From: Mycobacterium sp. HUMS_12744610
Lineage (GTDB): Bacteria > Actinomycetota > Actinomycetes > Mycobacteriales > Mycobacteriaceae
Direction of reading: 5' to 3'
NCBI RefSeq assembly: GCF_041206865.1
Contig: NZ_JBGEDP010000001.1
Coordinates: 5,022,001 to 5,086,000 of the forward strand
DNA: 64,000 nucleotides
Each line of letters begins with the position of its first letter. The stretch's first letter is position 1. Both the position numbers and the translations under genes were made by a program. Shown piece by piece: positions 45,122-56,969 of this stretch. The notes below the pieces were generated by a model. The model saw only the letters and a program-made list of their open reading frames with translations. It ran no database searches and was not told the origin of the DNA.

Positions 45122-46870
45122 TCAGCCGGCGCTGACCGATCCGGGTTCCACATGGCCGGGGCGGTCCCAGCGCAGCGCGCCGGGCGCCTCGGCCGGCACC
45201 ACCGGGTGCTGGGGCGGGATCGGGGCCAGTCGGCGGTAGGTATCGCCCTGCAGCGGGCGCTGGTCGCTCTCCCCCTTGTTCGGCCACAGCGAGGCGGCCC
45301 GCTCGGCTTGTGCGGTGATGGACAGCGACGGGTTGACGCCCAGGTTCGCCGAGATCGCCGCGCCGTCGACCACATACAGCGTCGGGTAGCCGTACACCCG
45401 GTGGTAGGGGTCGATGACACCCCGTGCGGGACTGTCGCTGATCGCGGCACCGCCGAGGAAGTGCGCGGTCAGCGGGATGTTGAACAGCTCGCCCCAGGTG
45501 CCGCCGGCCACGCCGTCGACCTTGGCGGCGATGCGGCGCGTCACCTCGTTGCCGACCGGGTTCCAGGAGGGGTTGGGCTCGCCGTGGCCCTGCTTGCTGG
45601 TGTACCAGCGGATGCCCAGCTTGCCGCGCTTGGTGTAGGTGGTGATCGAGTTGTCCAGGTGCTGCATCACCAGGGCGATCAGCGTACGCTCGCTCCACTG
45701 GTGGACGTTGAGCATGCGCAGCATGCGGCGCGGGTCCTCGGCGGCCTGGTCCAGCAACTGCCGCCAGCGCGGCACGTCGGTGCCGCCGGGTCCGGCGCCG
45801 TCGGTCATCAGGGTCTGCAGCAAGCCCATGGCGTTGGAGCCCTTGCCGTAGCGGCAGGGCTCGACGTGGGTGTCCGGCGTCGGGTGGATCGACGACGTGA
45901 TCGCCACCCCGTGGGTCAGGTCGAGGGCGGGGTCGACCTCGAGCTTGCCGGCGCCGACGATCGACTCGGAGTTGGTCCGGGTGAGCACGCCGAGCCGCTC
46001 GGACAGGCGGGGCAGCCTGCCCTTGTCCCGCATCTTGAACAGCAGATGCTGGGTGCCCCACGTCCCGGCGGCCAGGATCAGGTACGAGGCGGTGAAGGTG
46101 CTCCTGTCCCGGCGCAGCCAGCTGCCGGTGCGCACGGTGCGGACCTCCCACAGGCCGTCGGGACGCTGCTCGAAGCCCTTGACCGTCGTCATCGGATGCA
46201 CCCGCGCGCCAGCCGATTCCGCGAGGCCGAGGTAGTTCTTCACCAGCGTGTTCTTGGCGCCGAACCGGCAACCGGTCATGCACGAGCCGCACTCCAGGCA
46301 GCCGGTCCGCTCCGGGCCGGCACCGCCGAAATACGGGTCCGGGAAGGTTTTTCCGGGCGCCTTGGTGCCGTCGGGACCGAAGAACACCCCGACCGGGGTG
46401 GACACGAACGTGTCGCCGCAGCCCATGTCGTCGGCCACCTCTTTGAGCACCCGGTCGGCGTCGGTGAAGGTGGGGTTCTGCACCACGCCCAGCATCCGCT
46501 GCGCCTGGTCGTAGTGCGGCATCAGCTCGTCGCGCCAGTCGGTGATGTGCGACCACTGCCGGTCGGCGAAGAACGGCTCGGGCGGCACGTAGAGGGTGTT
46601 GGCGTAGTTCAGCGAGCCGCCACCCACGCCGGCGCCGGCCAGGATCAGCACGTTGCGCAGCGGATGGATGCGCTGAATGCCGTAGCAGCCCAGCCTCGGC
46701 GCCCACAGGAATTTACGCAGGTTCCAGGACGTCTCAGCGAACTCCTCGTCGGAGAAGCGGCGCCCGGCCTCCAACACCCCCACCCGGTAGCCCTTTTCGG
46801 TCAGCCGCAGCGCGCTGACGCTGCCGCCGAAACCCGAGCCGATGATCAGGACGTCGTAATCCGGCTTCAT
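45122..46870 (-). CDS. choD: GMC oxidoreductase, cholesterol oxidase ChoD-like
   Basis: A 582-residue FAD-dependent oxidoreductase. The FAD-binding motif IIGSGFGGSVSALRL lies at residues 9-23. LILAGAGVGGGSLNYANTL and CLECGSCMTGCRFGAKNT follow, and the latter Cys-rich stretch is notable in this group. The C-terminal GMC signature includes HFLGGAAISDSPARGVIDPYHRVYGYP (in parts HFLGGAAISDSPARG, YHRVYGYP) and GVNPSLSITAQAER. ChoD of M. tuberculosis (Rv3409c) was named a cholesterol oxidase, but its true substrate is debated. No signal peptide is visible. Start is ATG 46870. Confidence 0.9.
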   Translation of the reverse strand: MKPDYDVLIIGSGFGGSVSALRLTEKGYRVGVLEAGRRFSDEEFAETSWNLRKFLWAPRLGCYGIQRIHPLRNVLILAGAGVGGGSLNYANTLYVPPEPFFADRQWSHITDWRDELMPHYDQAQRMLGVVQNPTFTDADRVLKEVADDMGCGDTFVSTPVGVFFGPDGTKAPGKTFPDPYFGGAGPERTGCLECGSCMTGCRFGAKNTLVKNYLGLAESAGARVHPMTTVKGFEQRPDGLWEVRTVRTGSWLRRDRSTFTASYLILAAGTWGTQHLLFKMRDKGRLPRLSERLGVLTRTNSESIVGAGKLEVDPALDLTHGVAITSSIHPTPDTHVEPCRYGKGSNAMGLLQTLMTDGAGPGGTDVPRWRQLLDQAAEDPRRMLRMLNVHQWSERTLIALVMQHLDNSITTYTKRGKLGIRWYTSKQGHGEPNPSWNPVGNEVTRRIAAKVDGVAGGTWGELFNIPLTAHFLGGAAISDSPARGVIDPYHRVYGYPTLYVVDGAAISANLGVNPSLSITAQAERAASLWPNKGESDQRPLQGDTYRRLAPIPPQHPVVPAEAPGALRWDRPGHVEPGSVSAG

Positions 46871-47740
46871 CGCACCAGTATCGCCTAACCCGCCGGTCTA
46901 CAAATAACTCGTCCCGGCGCGACCACCGGCGCAACACCGGCCGGATCTGGTGCCATGTCCCTCAACCGTGTGCTGTCGGTCGGCGTTGAGCGACATACCC
47001 GACCCCGCACCTCAGGAGCCGGCCAAACCGGACGTGCCCGAAACCGCGGTGAACAAGCCCGGACTCTGGTCCCCCGAGTTGGCCAGCCCCGAGCTGTATC
47101 CGGCCGAGTTGAAGAAGCCCGAACTCTGACCGGTGAGCCCCGAGTTCCCGGCGCCGACGTTGTCCGGGCCCGCGTTGCCGAAGCCGACGTTGTCGTTGCC
47201 GCTGTTGCCCGAGCCCAGGTTCAGGTTGCCGGAGTTGCCGCTGCCGAAGCTGCCGCTGCCCAGGTTCCAGGTGCCGAGGTTGCCGACATCCAGGTTGAAC
47301 GACACCAGCTGGACAGATTCTGCAGAGCGCTCTCCCAGGACGCCAGCTGCGCGGCGGCCGCCGACGCACCGGCGTGCTAGCCCGCCATCGCGGCCACGTC
47401 CTGCGCCCACATCTGCTCGTACTCGGCCTCGGCGGCGGCTATCGCGGGAGCGTTCTGCCCGAACAGGTTTGACAGCACCAACGTCACCAGCCGCGACCTG
47501 GTCGCCGCCACCAAGCCCGGATACACCGTGGCCGCCCGCGCGGTTTCGAAGAGCGCTGCCACCGACTTGGCCTGGGCGCCAACCCCTTCCGCGCGGACCG
47601 CCGCGGCGCTCAGCCACGCGGTATACGGCGCGGCCGCGGCCGCCATCGCCGCCGAGGACAATTCATCGGCCAGGCCGTTTCAGCCCAATCCCGCAGCGAG
47701 CATCGGCCCCGATCCCCCCGCGAATATCAGCCCGAAATTG

Positions 47741-49126
47741 GGCTCTCCTGACGTTCATGTGGATCAGGGAGCGTGTGGTATGGCGGCGGGGATGGTGAGC
47801 GGGGCGCACGGACGGTGATCTAGGTTCGATGGCCTTAACCCCGATCGATCCTGGAGCCGTCCGTGCGCGCATCAACCCTACTCAATTCCCTGCTCGATCT
47901 GCCTGGCGTGCGCGTCGGCGCGGCCGCTGTGCACGGTGGTGAGCTGCGCGTCACGGTTAGCTTGCGCCGGCGCCGGCTTGGCTGCCCGCACTGCTCGTTT
48001 ACGACCCGGCATCGCTATGACACCCGGGAGGTGGACTCGTCGTGGCGGCATCTGGACACCGCCGGGAGGATATGCCGGATCCTGTTGCGGCGCAGGCGGC
48101 TGCGCTGCCCGACACATGGTGTGCTGGCCGAAGCGGTGCCGTTCGCCCGCCCCGGCTCCCGCCACACCCGCGACTTCGAGGACCTGGTGGCCTGGCTGGT
48201 CACCAAGACCGACAAAACCACCGTCAGCACCTTCGCCAGGGTGGCCTGGCGCACCGTAGGCGCAATCTGCGAACGCCTCGCCCCCGACGTGCTCGACCCC
48301 AACCGGCTGTGCGGGCTGGTCGACATCGGCGTTGACGAGATCTCCTGGTGCAAACACCACCGGTATTTGACGCTGGTCTCCGACCACGACAGCGGCACCA
48401 TCGTGTGGGGCAAACCCGGCAAGGACAGCGACACCTTGGACGCCTTCTTCGATGAACTGCCCGACGAAGGTGCGTCCATCGAAGCGGTGTCGATGGACAT
48501 GGGACCCGCCTACGCCAAAGCGGTGCGCCAGCGGGTGCCGGCGGCGGTGATCTGCGTCGACCCGTTCCACGTTGTCAAGCTCGTCACCGACGCGCTCGAT
48601 GCGGTGCGCCGCCAGGTGTGGCAGGCCGCCCGCACGCTGCCCGATCAGCGCATCGCTCGCACGTTCAAGGGTGCGCGCTGGGCGCTGCTGAAGAACCCCG
48701 CCGACCTCACCGACACCCAAGCCGAAACCCTGCGGGAAATGAAACGCAGCGGCGGGATCCTTTGGCGCGCCTATCAACTCAAAGAAGCGTTGCGCGAGGT
48801 CTTCGCCGGCGACCTCGACGCCGCCACCGTCGCCGAACTGCTGGATCGTTGGTGCTCGCGAGCCCAACGCAGCCGCATCCCGGAGTTCGTCAAGGCCGGG
48901 CGCACCATCCGCAAACACCGCGCCGGCATCAACGCCGCCATCGAGAGGAACCTGTCGAACGGACGCCACGAAGGGCTCAACACCAAGGTGCGTCTCCTCG
49001 TGCGCCGTGCCTACGGCTTCCACAGCGCTCAAGCTGCCCTCGCTCTCATCCTCCTGGCTTGCGGACCGGTCACCCTCGAACTCCCATACCACACCAGGGG
49101 CCACCCACATTCATGTCAATAGAGCC
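47741..49126 (+). mobile_element. ISL3-family insertion sequence, 1386 bp, 8-bp target duplication
   Basis: The ends are GGCTCTCCTGACGTTCATGT (from 47741) and GGCTCTATTGACATGAATGT (read inward from 49126): 15 of 20 bases match. The 8-bp duplication CGAAATTG is present at 47733-47740 and 49127-49134. Inverted repeats starting GG and 8-bp target copies are the rule in ISL3. One intact transposase gene fills the element. Confidence 0.93.
47863..49122 (+). CDS. ISL3-family DDE transposase
   Basis: A 419-residue transposase. An N-terminal zinc-finger-like segment (GCPHCSFTTRHRYDTR and LRCPTHG) binds the element's ends. The catalytic residues are in LVDIGVDEISWCKHHRYLTLV (first Asp, seen in part), VSMDMGPAYAKAV (second Asp) and SNGRHEGLNTKVRLLVRRAYG (Glu; ISL3 signature N-x-x-x-E-G-x-N-x-K). 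The GTG start at 47863 lies 122 bases from the left end. The gene is intact and runs almost to the right inverted repeat, ending 4 bases before it. The element may be active. Confidence 0.92.
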   Translation: MRASTLLNSLLDLPGVRVGAAAVHGGELRVTVSLRRRRLGCPHCSFTTRHRYDTREVDSSWRHLDTAGRICRILLRRRRLRCPTHGVLAEAVPFARPGSRHTRDFEDLVAWLVTKTDKTTVSTFARVAWRTVGAICERLAPDVLDPNRLCGLVDIGVDEISWCKHHRYLTLVSDHDSGTIVWGKPGKDSDTLDAFFDELPDEGASIEAVSMDMGPAYAKAVRQRVPAAVICVDPFHVVKLVTDALDAVRRQVWQAARTLPDQRIARTFKGARWALLKNPADLTDTQAETLREMKRSGGILWRAYQLKEALREVFAGDLDAATVAELLDRWCSRAQRSRIPEFVKAGRTIRKHRAGINAAIERNLSNGRHEGLNTKVRLLVRRAYGFHSAQAALALILLACGPVTLELPYHTRGHPHSCQ

Positions 49127-49287
49127 CGAAATTGACCTCGGGCGCAAATACCAGATAACTCATCCAACCTCCGACGCAGTCGAATACGCGATCAGTATTC
49201 CGCCCGTTATCGGCTGCGGCAGCGCAAGTTTCGACCCTCTCAGAGCCTTAACATGCCGGGTTCATCCGCTGTTCACGCGGCGTGCCG

Positions 49288-50412
49288 TCAAGAGCCGACG
49301 GTCAGACCGACCTTCTGGAATTCCTTGAGGTCGCAGTATCCGGCCTTGGCCATCGACCGGCGCAGGCCACCGACCAGGTTGAGGCTGCCGAACGGATCGT
49401 CGGACGGCCCGCCCAGAACGCGTTCCATCGGCGGGCGCTCGCCGGCGGCGATCTGCAGCAGCGCCCCGCGCGGCAGCGACGGGTGCGCGGCCGCCGCCGG
49501 CCAGAACCACCCATCGCCGAGCGCCTCGGCGCACTCGGCGAGCGGGGTGCCCAACACCGCCGCGTCGGCGCCGCAGGCGATCGCCTTGGCCAGCTCACCG
49601 GAGGTGTGGATGTCGCCGTCGGCCAGCACGTGCACGTACCGACCGCCGGTCTCGTCGAGGTATTCGCGGCGTGCGGCGGCGGCGTCGGCGATCGCGGTGG
49701 CCATCGGCACGCTGATCCCCAGCACCTCGTCGGTGGTCACGCCCCGGGTGGAGCCGTAGCCGACGATGACGCCGGCCGCGCCGGTGCGCATCAGGTGCAA
49801 CGCGGTGCGGTGGTCCTGCACGCCGCCGGCGACCACGGGCACGTCGAGCTCGGAGATGAAGGTCTTCAGGTTCAGCGGCTCGCCGTCGCTGGCCACCCGC
49901 TCGGCCGAGACGATAGTGCCCTGGATGACCAGCAGGTCGATGCCGGCCGCGACCAGCACCGGCGTCAGCCACTGCGCGTTCTGCGGGCTGACCCGCACCG
50001 CGGTGGTGACGCCCGCCTCCCGGATGCGCGCCACCGCCGAAGCCAGCAACTCCGGGTCCAGCGGTGCCGCGTGCAGTTCCTGTAGCAGACGCACCGCCGC
50101 CGAGGGTTCGGGCTCCTTCTCGGCGGCCTCGACGAGCTGGGCGATCTTGGCCTGCACGTCGGCGTGCCGCCCGATCAGGCCTTCGCCGTTGAGGATGGCC
50201 AGCCCGCCGAGCCGGCCGAGTTCGATGGCGAACTCCGGCGACACCAGGGCATCGGTCGGGTGGGCCAGCACCGGGATCTCGAACCGGTAGGCGTCGAGCT
50301 GCCAGGCCGTCGACACGTCCTTCGACGAACGGGTGCGTCGCGACGGCACGATGCTGACTTCGCTGAGCTCATAGGTGCGGCGGGCGATGCGGCCCATCCC
50401 GATCTCGACCAT
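49288..50412 (-). CDS. guaB3: IMP dehydrogenase-like protein GuaB3
   Basis: A 375-residue (beta/alpha)8 protein of the GuaB3 family, found in actinobacteria beside GuaB2 and lacking CBS domains. Seen are IGMGRIARRTYELSEVSIVPSRRTRSS (in parts IGMGRIARRTYEL, VPSRRTRSSKDVS), LGGLAILNGEGLIGRH, VPVVAGGVQDHRTALHLMRTGAAGVIVGYG and VLADGDIHTSGELAKAIACGADAAVLGTPLA. The catalytic Cys loop of IMPDH (GSxC) is not found, so it is unlikely to be a standard IMP dehydrogenase. Some family members reduce GMP. Start ATG 50412 (MVEIGMGR) matches the M. tuberculosis start. It lies 7 bases after the guaB2 stop, an operon. Confidence 0.93.
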   Translation of the reverse strand: MVEIGMGRIARRTYELSEVSIVPSRRTRSSKDVSTAWQLDAYRFEIPVLAHPTDALVSPEFAIELGRLGGLAILNGEGLIGRHADVQAKIAQLVEAAEKEPEPSAAVRLLQELHAAPLDPELLASAVARIREAGVTTAVRVSPQNAQWLTPVLVAAGIDLLVIQGTIVSAERVASDGEPLNLKTFISELDVPVVAGGVQDHRTALHLMRTGAAGVIVGYGSTRGVTTDEVLGISVPMATAIADAAAARREYLDETGGRYVHVLADGDIHTSGELAKAIACGADAAVLGTPLAECAEALGDGWFWPAAAAHPSLPRGALLQIAAGERPPMERVLGGPSDDPFGSLNLVGGLRRSMAKAGYCDLKEFQKVGLTVGS

Positions 50413-50419
50413 GCCGGGC

Positions 50420-53392
<2,973 letters not shown>

Positions 53393-53400
<8 letters not shown>

Positions 53401-53986
53401 AGTCACCTGCCGCAACGATTTCGGATTTGAGGCGCATCAGAGCACGGTGCTGGGCCACCCGCACCGCGCCCGTGGTGCTGCCGACGGCCGCGGCGGTCTC
53501 CTCCGCGGACAGGCCGACGACGACGCGGAGGATCAGGATCTCGCGCTGTTTGGCGGGCAGGATCTCCAGCAACTCGCTCATCCGGCTCACCGAGTCGGCC
53601 TCGATGGCCCGCTGCTCCGGACCCGCCTCGGCCGACCAGCGTTCGGGAACCGTTTCGGCCGGGTAGGTGAGATCGCGGCCCGCCGCGCGATGGGCGTCGG
53701 CGACCTTGTGGGCGGCGATCCCGTAGAGGAAGGCCAGAAAGGGCCGGCCCCGTTCGCGGTAGCGGGGCAGCGCCGTAATGGTGGCCAAGCACACCTCCTG
53801 AGCCACGTCATCGGCTGACAGACCACCTCGCTCGACCGTGCCGACTCGCGCCCGGCAATATCGCACCACTATCGGACGGATGGTCTCCAGCACCTCCCGT
53901 AGAGCCTTCCGGTCCCCCGCTGCGGCCTCGGCCACCGCGGCGTCGAGACGTTCCCCTTGAATTGTCATCGACGGCGGTATCTCCAA
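53393..53986 (-). CDS. sigD: ECF RNA polymerase sigma factor SigD
   Basis: A 197-residue ECF sigma factor. Region 2 includes AVAEAAAGDRKALREVLE and DDVAQEVCLATITALPRY, and region 4 includes LLEILPAKQREILILRVVVGLSAEETAAAVGSTTGAVRVAQHRAL (in parts LPAKQREILILRVVVGLS, GSTTGAVRVAQHRAL). The start is TTG 53986, kept because the first residues (LEIPPSMTIQGERLDA) agree with the M. tuberculosis protein. ATG 53968 is an alternative with GGAG 12 bases upstream. A longer N-terminus as annotated in M. tuberculosis is not possible here, because a TAA lies a few codons upstream. SigD is linked to the stringent and stationary-phase response in M. tuberculosis. Confidence 0.92.
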
Positions 53987-54049
53987 CGTTACGGACCGGA
54001 CACATCCCGGGGCTTACCTACGCAATGACAATAACGGGCGGAGGGCCGT

Positions 54050-54877
54050 TCAATCGGTATGCCAGGTTCCACCGGCGCGTCGCACCTGACCTGCGCAGAT
54101 ACCGCGAATTTCGGCCAAATTCCGTGCCGCAAACGTGACGCTCCCGATATCGATCAGCAAGCATGCCAGGGCCCATCGCAGTGGCGTCAGCCCCAGCCGG
54201 GCGGTCTCGTCCAGCGCGGTGTCGGCCACGGCGCGGGCCTTGTCGGTGGCACCGGCGCTGCACAGGGCGGCCGCCAGGACGACGTCGCTCTTGACCCGGT
54301 GCCGCGCCGAGGCGACCGCCATCGCCCGGGACAGTTCGACGGCCTCGCCGGCGTGGCGGACGGCGATGTCGCCGTGACCGCCGGCCATCGCCAGCTCGGC
54401 GGCCACCCACCGTCGGCGCACGGCAAGCCGGTCGGGCATCACCGGCCCCGGTTCCAGCACCTCGTCCACGCGGGCCAGCAACGCCGCCGCGGCGGCCAGG
54501 CGCCCGACGCCCAGCGCGTCGGCAGCGAGCCCGGTCAGCGCGTCGGCGCGCGCCTCGGGGTCCGCGCCCGCCAGGGCCAGGGCCCGACCGTCCCAGCCCC
54601 GCGCCACGGTGTGCCATCCCAGCTGGCGCAGGAACGATCCCTGCGTGCTGTGGGCCAGCGAGAGCAGGCGCCCCGGCGCACGGCCGCGCCGCAACTGGGC
54701 CAGATCGCGACAGGCGCTGCCGTATCGGCCCTGCCCACCGGCCGCCACCGCCCGCAGCCACAACTGCTGCGCGGTGCTCGCCGTCGGCAACGGCCAGCGG
54801 CCCGGCTCGCCGCCGAACGCGGCGGCGGCCAACTCCTCGTCGACCCCGGAAGTGTGATAAGTCTCAATCACCGGCAT
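54050..54877 (-). CDS. Conserved hypothetical helical-repeat protein (Rv3415c-like)
   Basis: A 275-residue cytoplasmic protein, rich in Ala and Arg. The sequence is almost entirely helical, with spaced Ala/Leu patterns resembling TPR-like repeats (AQQLWLRAVAAGGQGRYGSACRDLAQL; DALTGLAADALGVGRLAAAAALLARV, in parts). The function is unknown. It lies between sigD and whiB3, a position conserved in M. tuberculosis, so a link to stress regulation is possible but unproved. The start is ATG 54877 (MPVIETYHTSGVDEEL). The opposite strand also has long open frames caused by high GC; this strand is supported by the homologue. Confidence 0.82.
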   Translation of the reverse strand: MPVIETYHTSGVDEELAAAAFGGEPGRWPLPTASTAQQLWLRAVAAGGQGRYGSACRDLAQLRRGRAPGRLLSLAHSTQGSFLRQLGWHTVARGWDGRALALAGADPEARADALTGLAADALGVGRLAAAAALLARVDEVLEPGPVMPDRLAVRRRWVAAELAMAGGHGDIAVRHAGEAVELSRAMAVASARHRVKSDVVLAAALCSAGATDKARAVADTALDETARLGLTPLRWALACLLIDIGSVTFAARNLAEIRGICAGQVRRAGGTWHTD

Positions 54878-55249
54878 AGTAGTAAACAGTTCGTGCGGGT
54901 TGTGTTACCGAAATGTTAATCGCAAACGCGCCATGGCTAATTGCCCGGCGCCGCCCTCCCGGCACTGAGCTGGGACGATCTCGATTCGGCCAATTGCCTG
55001 GTAGCACCCCTTCCCGTCGGGGAATGCGGCATAGATGAACGCAGAGTAAAATCTGCTCCAACGCTTACATATTTTGCCGTCCTAAGTGGCTATTGACGGA
55101 AATTCGCGGTCCCCCCTAACGTCTACCGGTGACGGGTTGTCATCGGTGACGCCGCTTCATTTCAGTTGCACCACAGCTTTTCGGACACTTCTCGGACGCT
55201 TCTGGAACTCGACCTCAACTGGCGTGCCGTGCAGAGAGGGAACAAGCCA
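54878..55249 (+). promoter_or_regulatory. whiB3: Long intergenic leader/promoter region of whiB3
   Basis: 372 bases lie between the divergent Rv3415c-like gene and whiB3. The stretch is lower in GC than its surroundings and contains AT-rich segments near 54890-54930 and 55045-55080, candidates for promoters. A small hairpin GCAGA-GTAAAA-TCTGC occurs at 55041-55056. A long untranslated leader fits the tight redox and acid regulation known for whiB3, but no defined operator was recognised. Confidence 0.5.
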
Positions 55250-55558
55250 ATGCCACAGCCTGATCAGCTACCCGGGCCCAACGCCGACATCTGGAACTGG
55301 CAACTCCAGGGCCTGTGCCGCGGCGTTGACTCGTCGATGTTCTTTCACCCCGACGGTGAGCGCGGACGCGCACGCACGCAGCGCGAGCAGCGCGCCAAGG
55401 AAATGTGCCGGCAGTGCCCGGTGATCCAGCAGTGCCGTTCCCACGCCCTCGACGTCGCTGAGCCCTATGGCGTCTGGGGTGGCCTGTCGGAGTCCGAGCG
55501 CGACCTGCTGCTCAAGGGGGACATCGGCCGCGGGCGGGGCATTCGCCGATCGGCCTGA
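55250..55558 (+). CDS. whiB3: WhiB3 iron-sulfur redox-sensing transcription regulator
   Basis: A 102-residue Wbl protein nearly identical to M. tuberculosis WhiB3. It holds a 4Fe-4S cluster that senses O2 and NO, binds SigA, and controls lipid and redox genes. The four cluster Cys are at 23, 53, 56 and 62 (C-x29-C-x2-C-x5-C). The GVWGGLS turn follows at about 74-80, and the basic end is GRGRGIRRSA. ATG 55250 has GAGAGGG upstream. A longer reading frame upstream (from 55166) lies in the leader and has no counterpart in the family. Confidence 0.97.
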   Translation: MPQPDQLPGPNADIWNWQLQGLCRGVDSSMFFHPDGERGRARTQREQRAKEMCRQCPVIQQCRSHALDVAEPYGVWGGLSESERDLLLKGDIGRGRGIRRSA

Positions 55559-55575
55559 GTTGTCCTGAGCCCGGC

Positions 55576-55597
55576 GGCCGCGGACTGCGGCGCGGCC
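55576..55597. terminator. Hairpin between convergent whiB3 and crotonase genes
   Basis: GGCCGCG-GACTGCGG-CGCGGCC is a perfect 7-bp stem with an 8-base loop between the stops of the two genes. It has no U-tract. Confidence 0.45.
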
Positions 55598-55598
55598 C

Positions 55599-56378
55599 TC
55601 ACCCGTTCCAGCGGGGCGGGCGCTTCTCGATGAAGGCCTGGACGCCCTCGAGCGCGCAGGGATCCATCATGTTGGCGGCCATCGTCGCGCCCGCGTCCTC
55701 GTAGGCGGACTCGATTCCGGCTTCGATCTGGCGGTAGAAGAGGGCCTTGCCCATGGCGACGGCGACGCGCGGCTTGGCGACCACCCGCGCCACCAGCGCC
55801 TCGACCACGTCGTCCAGCGCCTCGGGGGCCGCCACCTTGTTGACCAGCCCCAGCACCCGCGCCTCCTCGGCCGACACGAACTCGCCGGTGACCAGCATCT
55901 CGAAGGCGGCTTTGCGGGACAGGTTGCGCGACAGCGCCACCCCCGGTGTCGCGCAGAAGAGCCCGACGTTGATGCCGCCGACCGCGAAGCGCGCGTCGCG
56001 GCCGGCCACCGCGAGGTCGCACATCGCGACGAGCTGGCAGCCCGCGGCGGTCGCCAGACCGTGGACACGCGCGATCACCGGCACGGGCAGGCGCTGGAAG
56101 GCCAGCATCACCGCCGTGCACTGCGCGAACAGCCGCTGGTAGTACTCGAGCGACGGCTCGGAGCGCATCTCCTTCAGGTCGTGGCCGGCGCAGAAGGCCG
56201 TGCCGGAAGCCGCGAGGACGACGGCACGCACCGCTTCGTCTTCGCCGAGCGCGCCGACGGCCTCACCGAGCGCCGCGAGCATCGCCTCCGACAGCGCGTT
56301 GAACGCGTGCGGGCGGTTCAGCGTCAGCGTGACGACGCCGCGCTCGTCGCGGTGTTGCAGCAGCAGCGGTTCTTCCAT
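55599..56378 (-). CDS. Enoyl-CoA hydratase/isomerase (crotonase) family protein
   Basis: A 259-residue crotonase. The oxyanion-hole pattern is seen in GTAFCAGHDLKEM and HGLATAAGCQLVAMCDLAVA. The first catalytic Glu of ECH1-type hydratases is replaced (AAGCQLVA), which is common in the ECHDC3-like branch that this protein resembles (ALFYRQIEAGIESAYEDAGATMA in the C-terminus, seen in parts). Hydration of 2-enoyl-CoA is therefore not assured. The ending EKRPPRWNG is typical of the branch. ATG 56378 is the start. The gene is not linked to other beta-oxidation genes here. Confidence 0.87.
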   Translation of the reverse strand: MEEPLLLQHRDERGVVTLTLNRPHAFNALSEAMLAALGEAVGALGEDEAVRAVVLAASGTAFCAGHDLKEMRSEPSLEYYQRLFAQCTAVMLAFQRLPVPVIARVHGLATAAGCQLVAMCDLAVAGRDARFAVGGINVGLFCATPGVALSRNLSRKAAFEMLVTGEFVSAEEARVLGLVNKVAAPEALDDVVEALVARVVAKPRVAVAMGKALFYRQIEAGIESAYEDAGATMAANMMDPCALEGVQAFIEKRPPRWNG

Positions 56379-56449
56379 CGCTTGACCTCACTCGTCGCCC
56401 CGGCGCTGCTCGGACGCTAGCACCGGTCGCCCGAGCTGACGCCAAAGTC

Positions 56450-56700
56450 TCACCGATAAGCGTCCCTGCGCTTGGCCATGTTGAACACCGTCACTTCGCC
56501 GACGGCATCGTCGGTGGAGTACACCACCCGGTATTGTCCGAAGCGCTCACGCCAATCACGCTGACTCCAACCAGTTTCTTCACGTTTACGGGTCGCGGAT
56601 CAGGGGACAAACCCACGACGACCTGCAGCGCGGCTTCCGACTCGGCACGTGGGAGCCGCTGTGACTGTCTGAGTACGTCCGGGTGAAACGAGATCTTCAT
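56450..56700 (-). pseudogene. RelE/ParE-family toxin, frameshifted
   Basis: ATG 56700 opens KISFHPDVLRQSQRLP...DPRPVNVKKLVG, the N-terminal half of a RelE-type mRNA-interferase toxin. Near 56570-56576 the frame shifts, and the rest reads WSQRDWRERFGQYRVVYSTDDAVGEVTVFNMAKRRDAYR in the next frame (parts: RERFGQYRVVYS, NMAKRRDAYR), ending at TGA 56450-56452. All the family's C-terminal residues (Arg in GQYRVVY, Tyr in DAYR) are still there. A single indel separates the halves. The upstream antitoxin gene overlaps the start as ATGA. Confidence 0.85.
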
Positions 56701-56969
56701 CGGGCCGCGAACGCGTCGGCGTCGACACCGAGCTCATCGAGCATCTCCGCCAGAGGCAGCGCCCGAAACGAGTGTGCCCACAGCTCGCGCATCCGAAGCG
56801 CGTCGACGACATCGGCGTGCTCGTGCAACCGCTCGTAGTCGGCCAGGCTGATGATCACCGCGACTTCGGTGCCACTGTCGGTGATGATGGCTTCTTCGCC
56901 GGTCGCGGCCACCGCCCGCACCACAGCTCCCAGGCTGCCCCGCAGGTCGCGCAGACTATGCGCACTCAT
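56697..56969 (-). CDS. Phd/YefM-type antitoxin
   Basis: A 90-residue antitoxin of the Phd/YefM family. It reads SAHSLRDLRGSLGAVVRAVAATGEEAIITDSG (in parts HSLRDLRGSLGAVV) and EVAVIISLADYERL, the usual DNA-binding N-terminus, followed by a helical toxin-wrapping tail. In intact systems it neutralises RelE and represses the operon. Here the partner is frameshifted, so the antitoxin appears orphaned. The start is ATG 56969, which gives family length; longer readings upstream have no homology. The promoter should lie in the 160 bases before it. Confidence 0.88.
   Translation of the reverse strand: MSAHSLRDLRGSLGAVVRAVAATGEEAIITDSGTEVAVIISLADYERLHEHADVVDALRMRELWAHSFRALPLAEMLDELGVDADAFAAR

Larger units (their letters stand above)
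47012..49163 (-). pseudogene. PPE-MPTR family pseudogene split by an ISL3-family element
   Basis: The 5' end is ATG 49163 (MSYLVFAPEVNFG) and the frame enters the IS target site. After the IS it continues LIFAGGSGPMLAAGLG, then an in-frame TGA, then [32 protein letters not shown]. About 30 residues of the PPE domain (the SFSSVTSGL...WQGPA region) are missing. A stop follows VAAMAG, then a frameshift leads to the C-terminal pentapeptide repeats ([29 protein letters not shown]). With a deletion, two stops and a frameshift, the gene was decayed independently of the IS. PPE proteins are exported by type VII secretion in mycobacteria. Confidence 0.85.
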
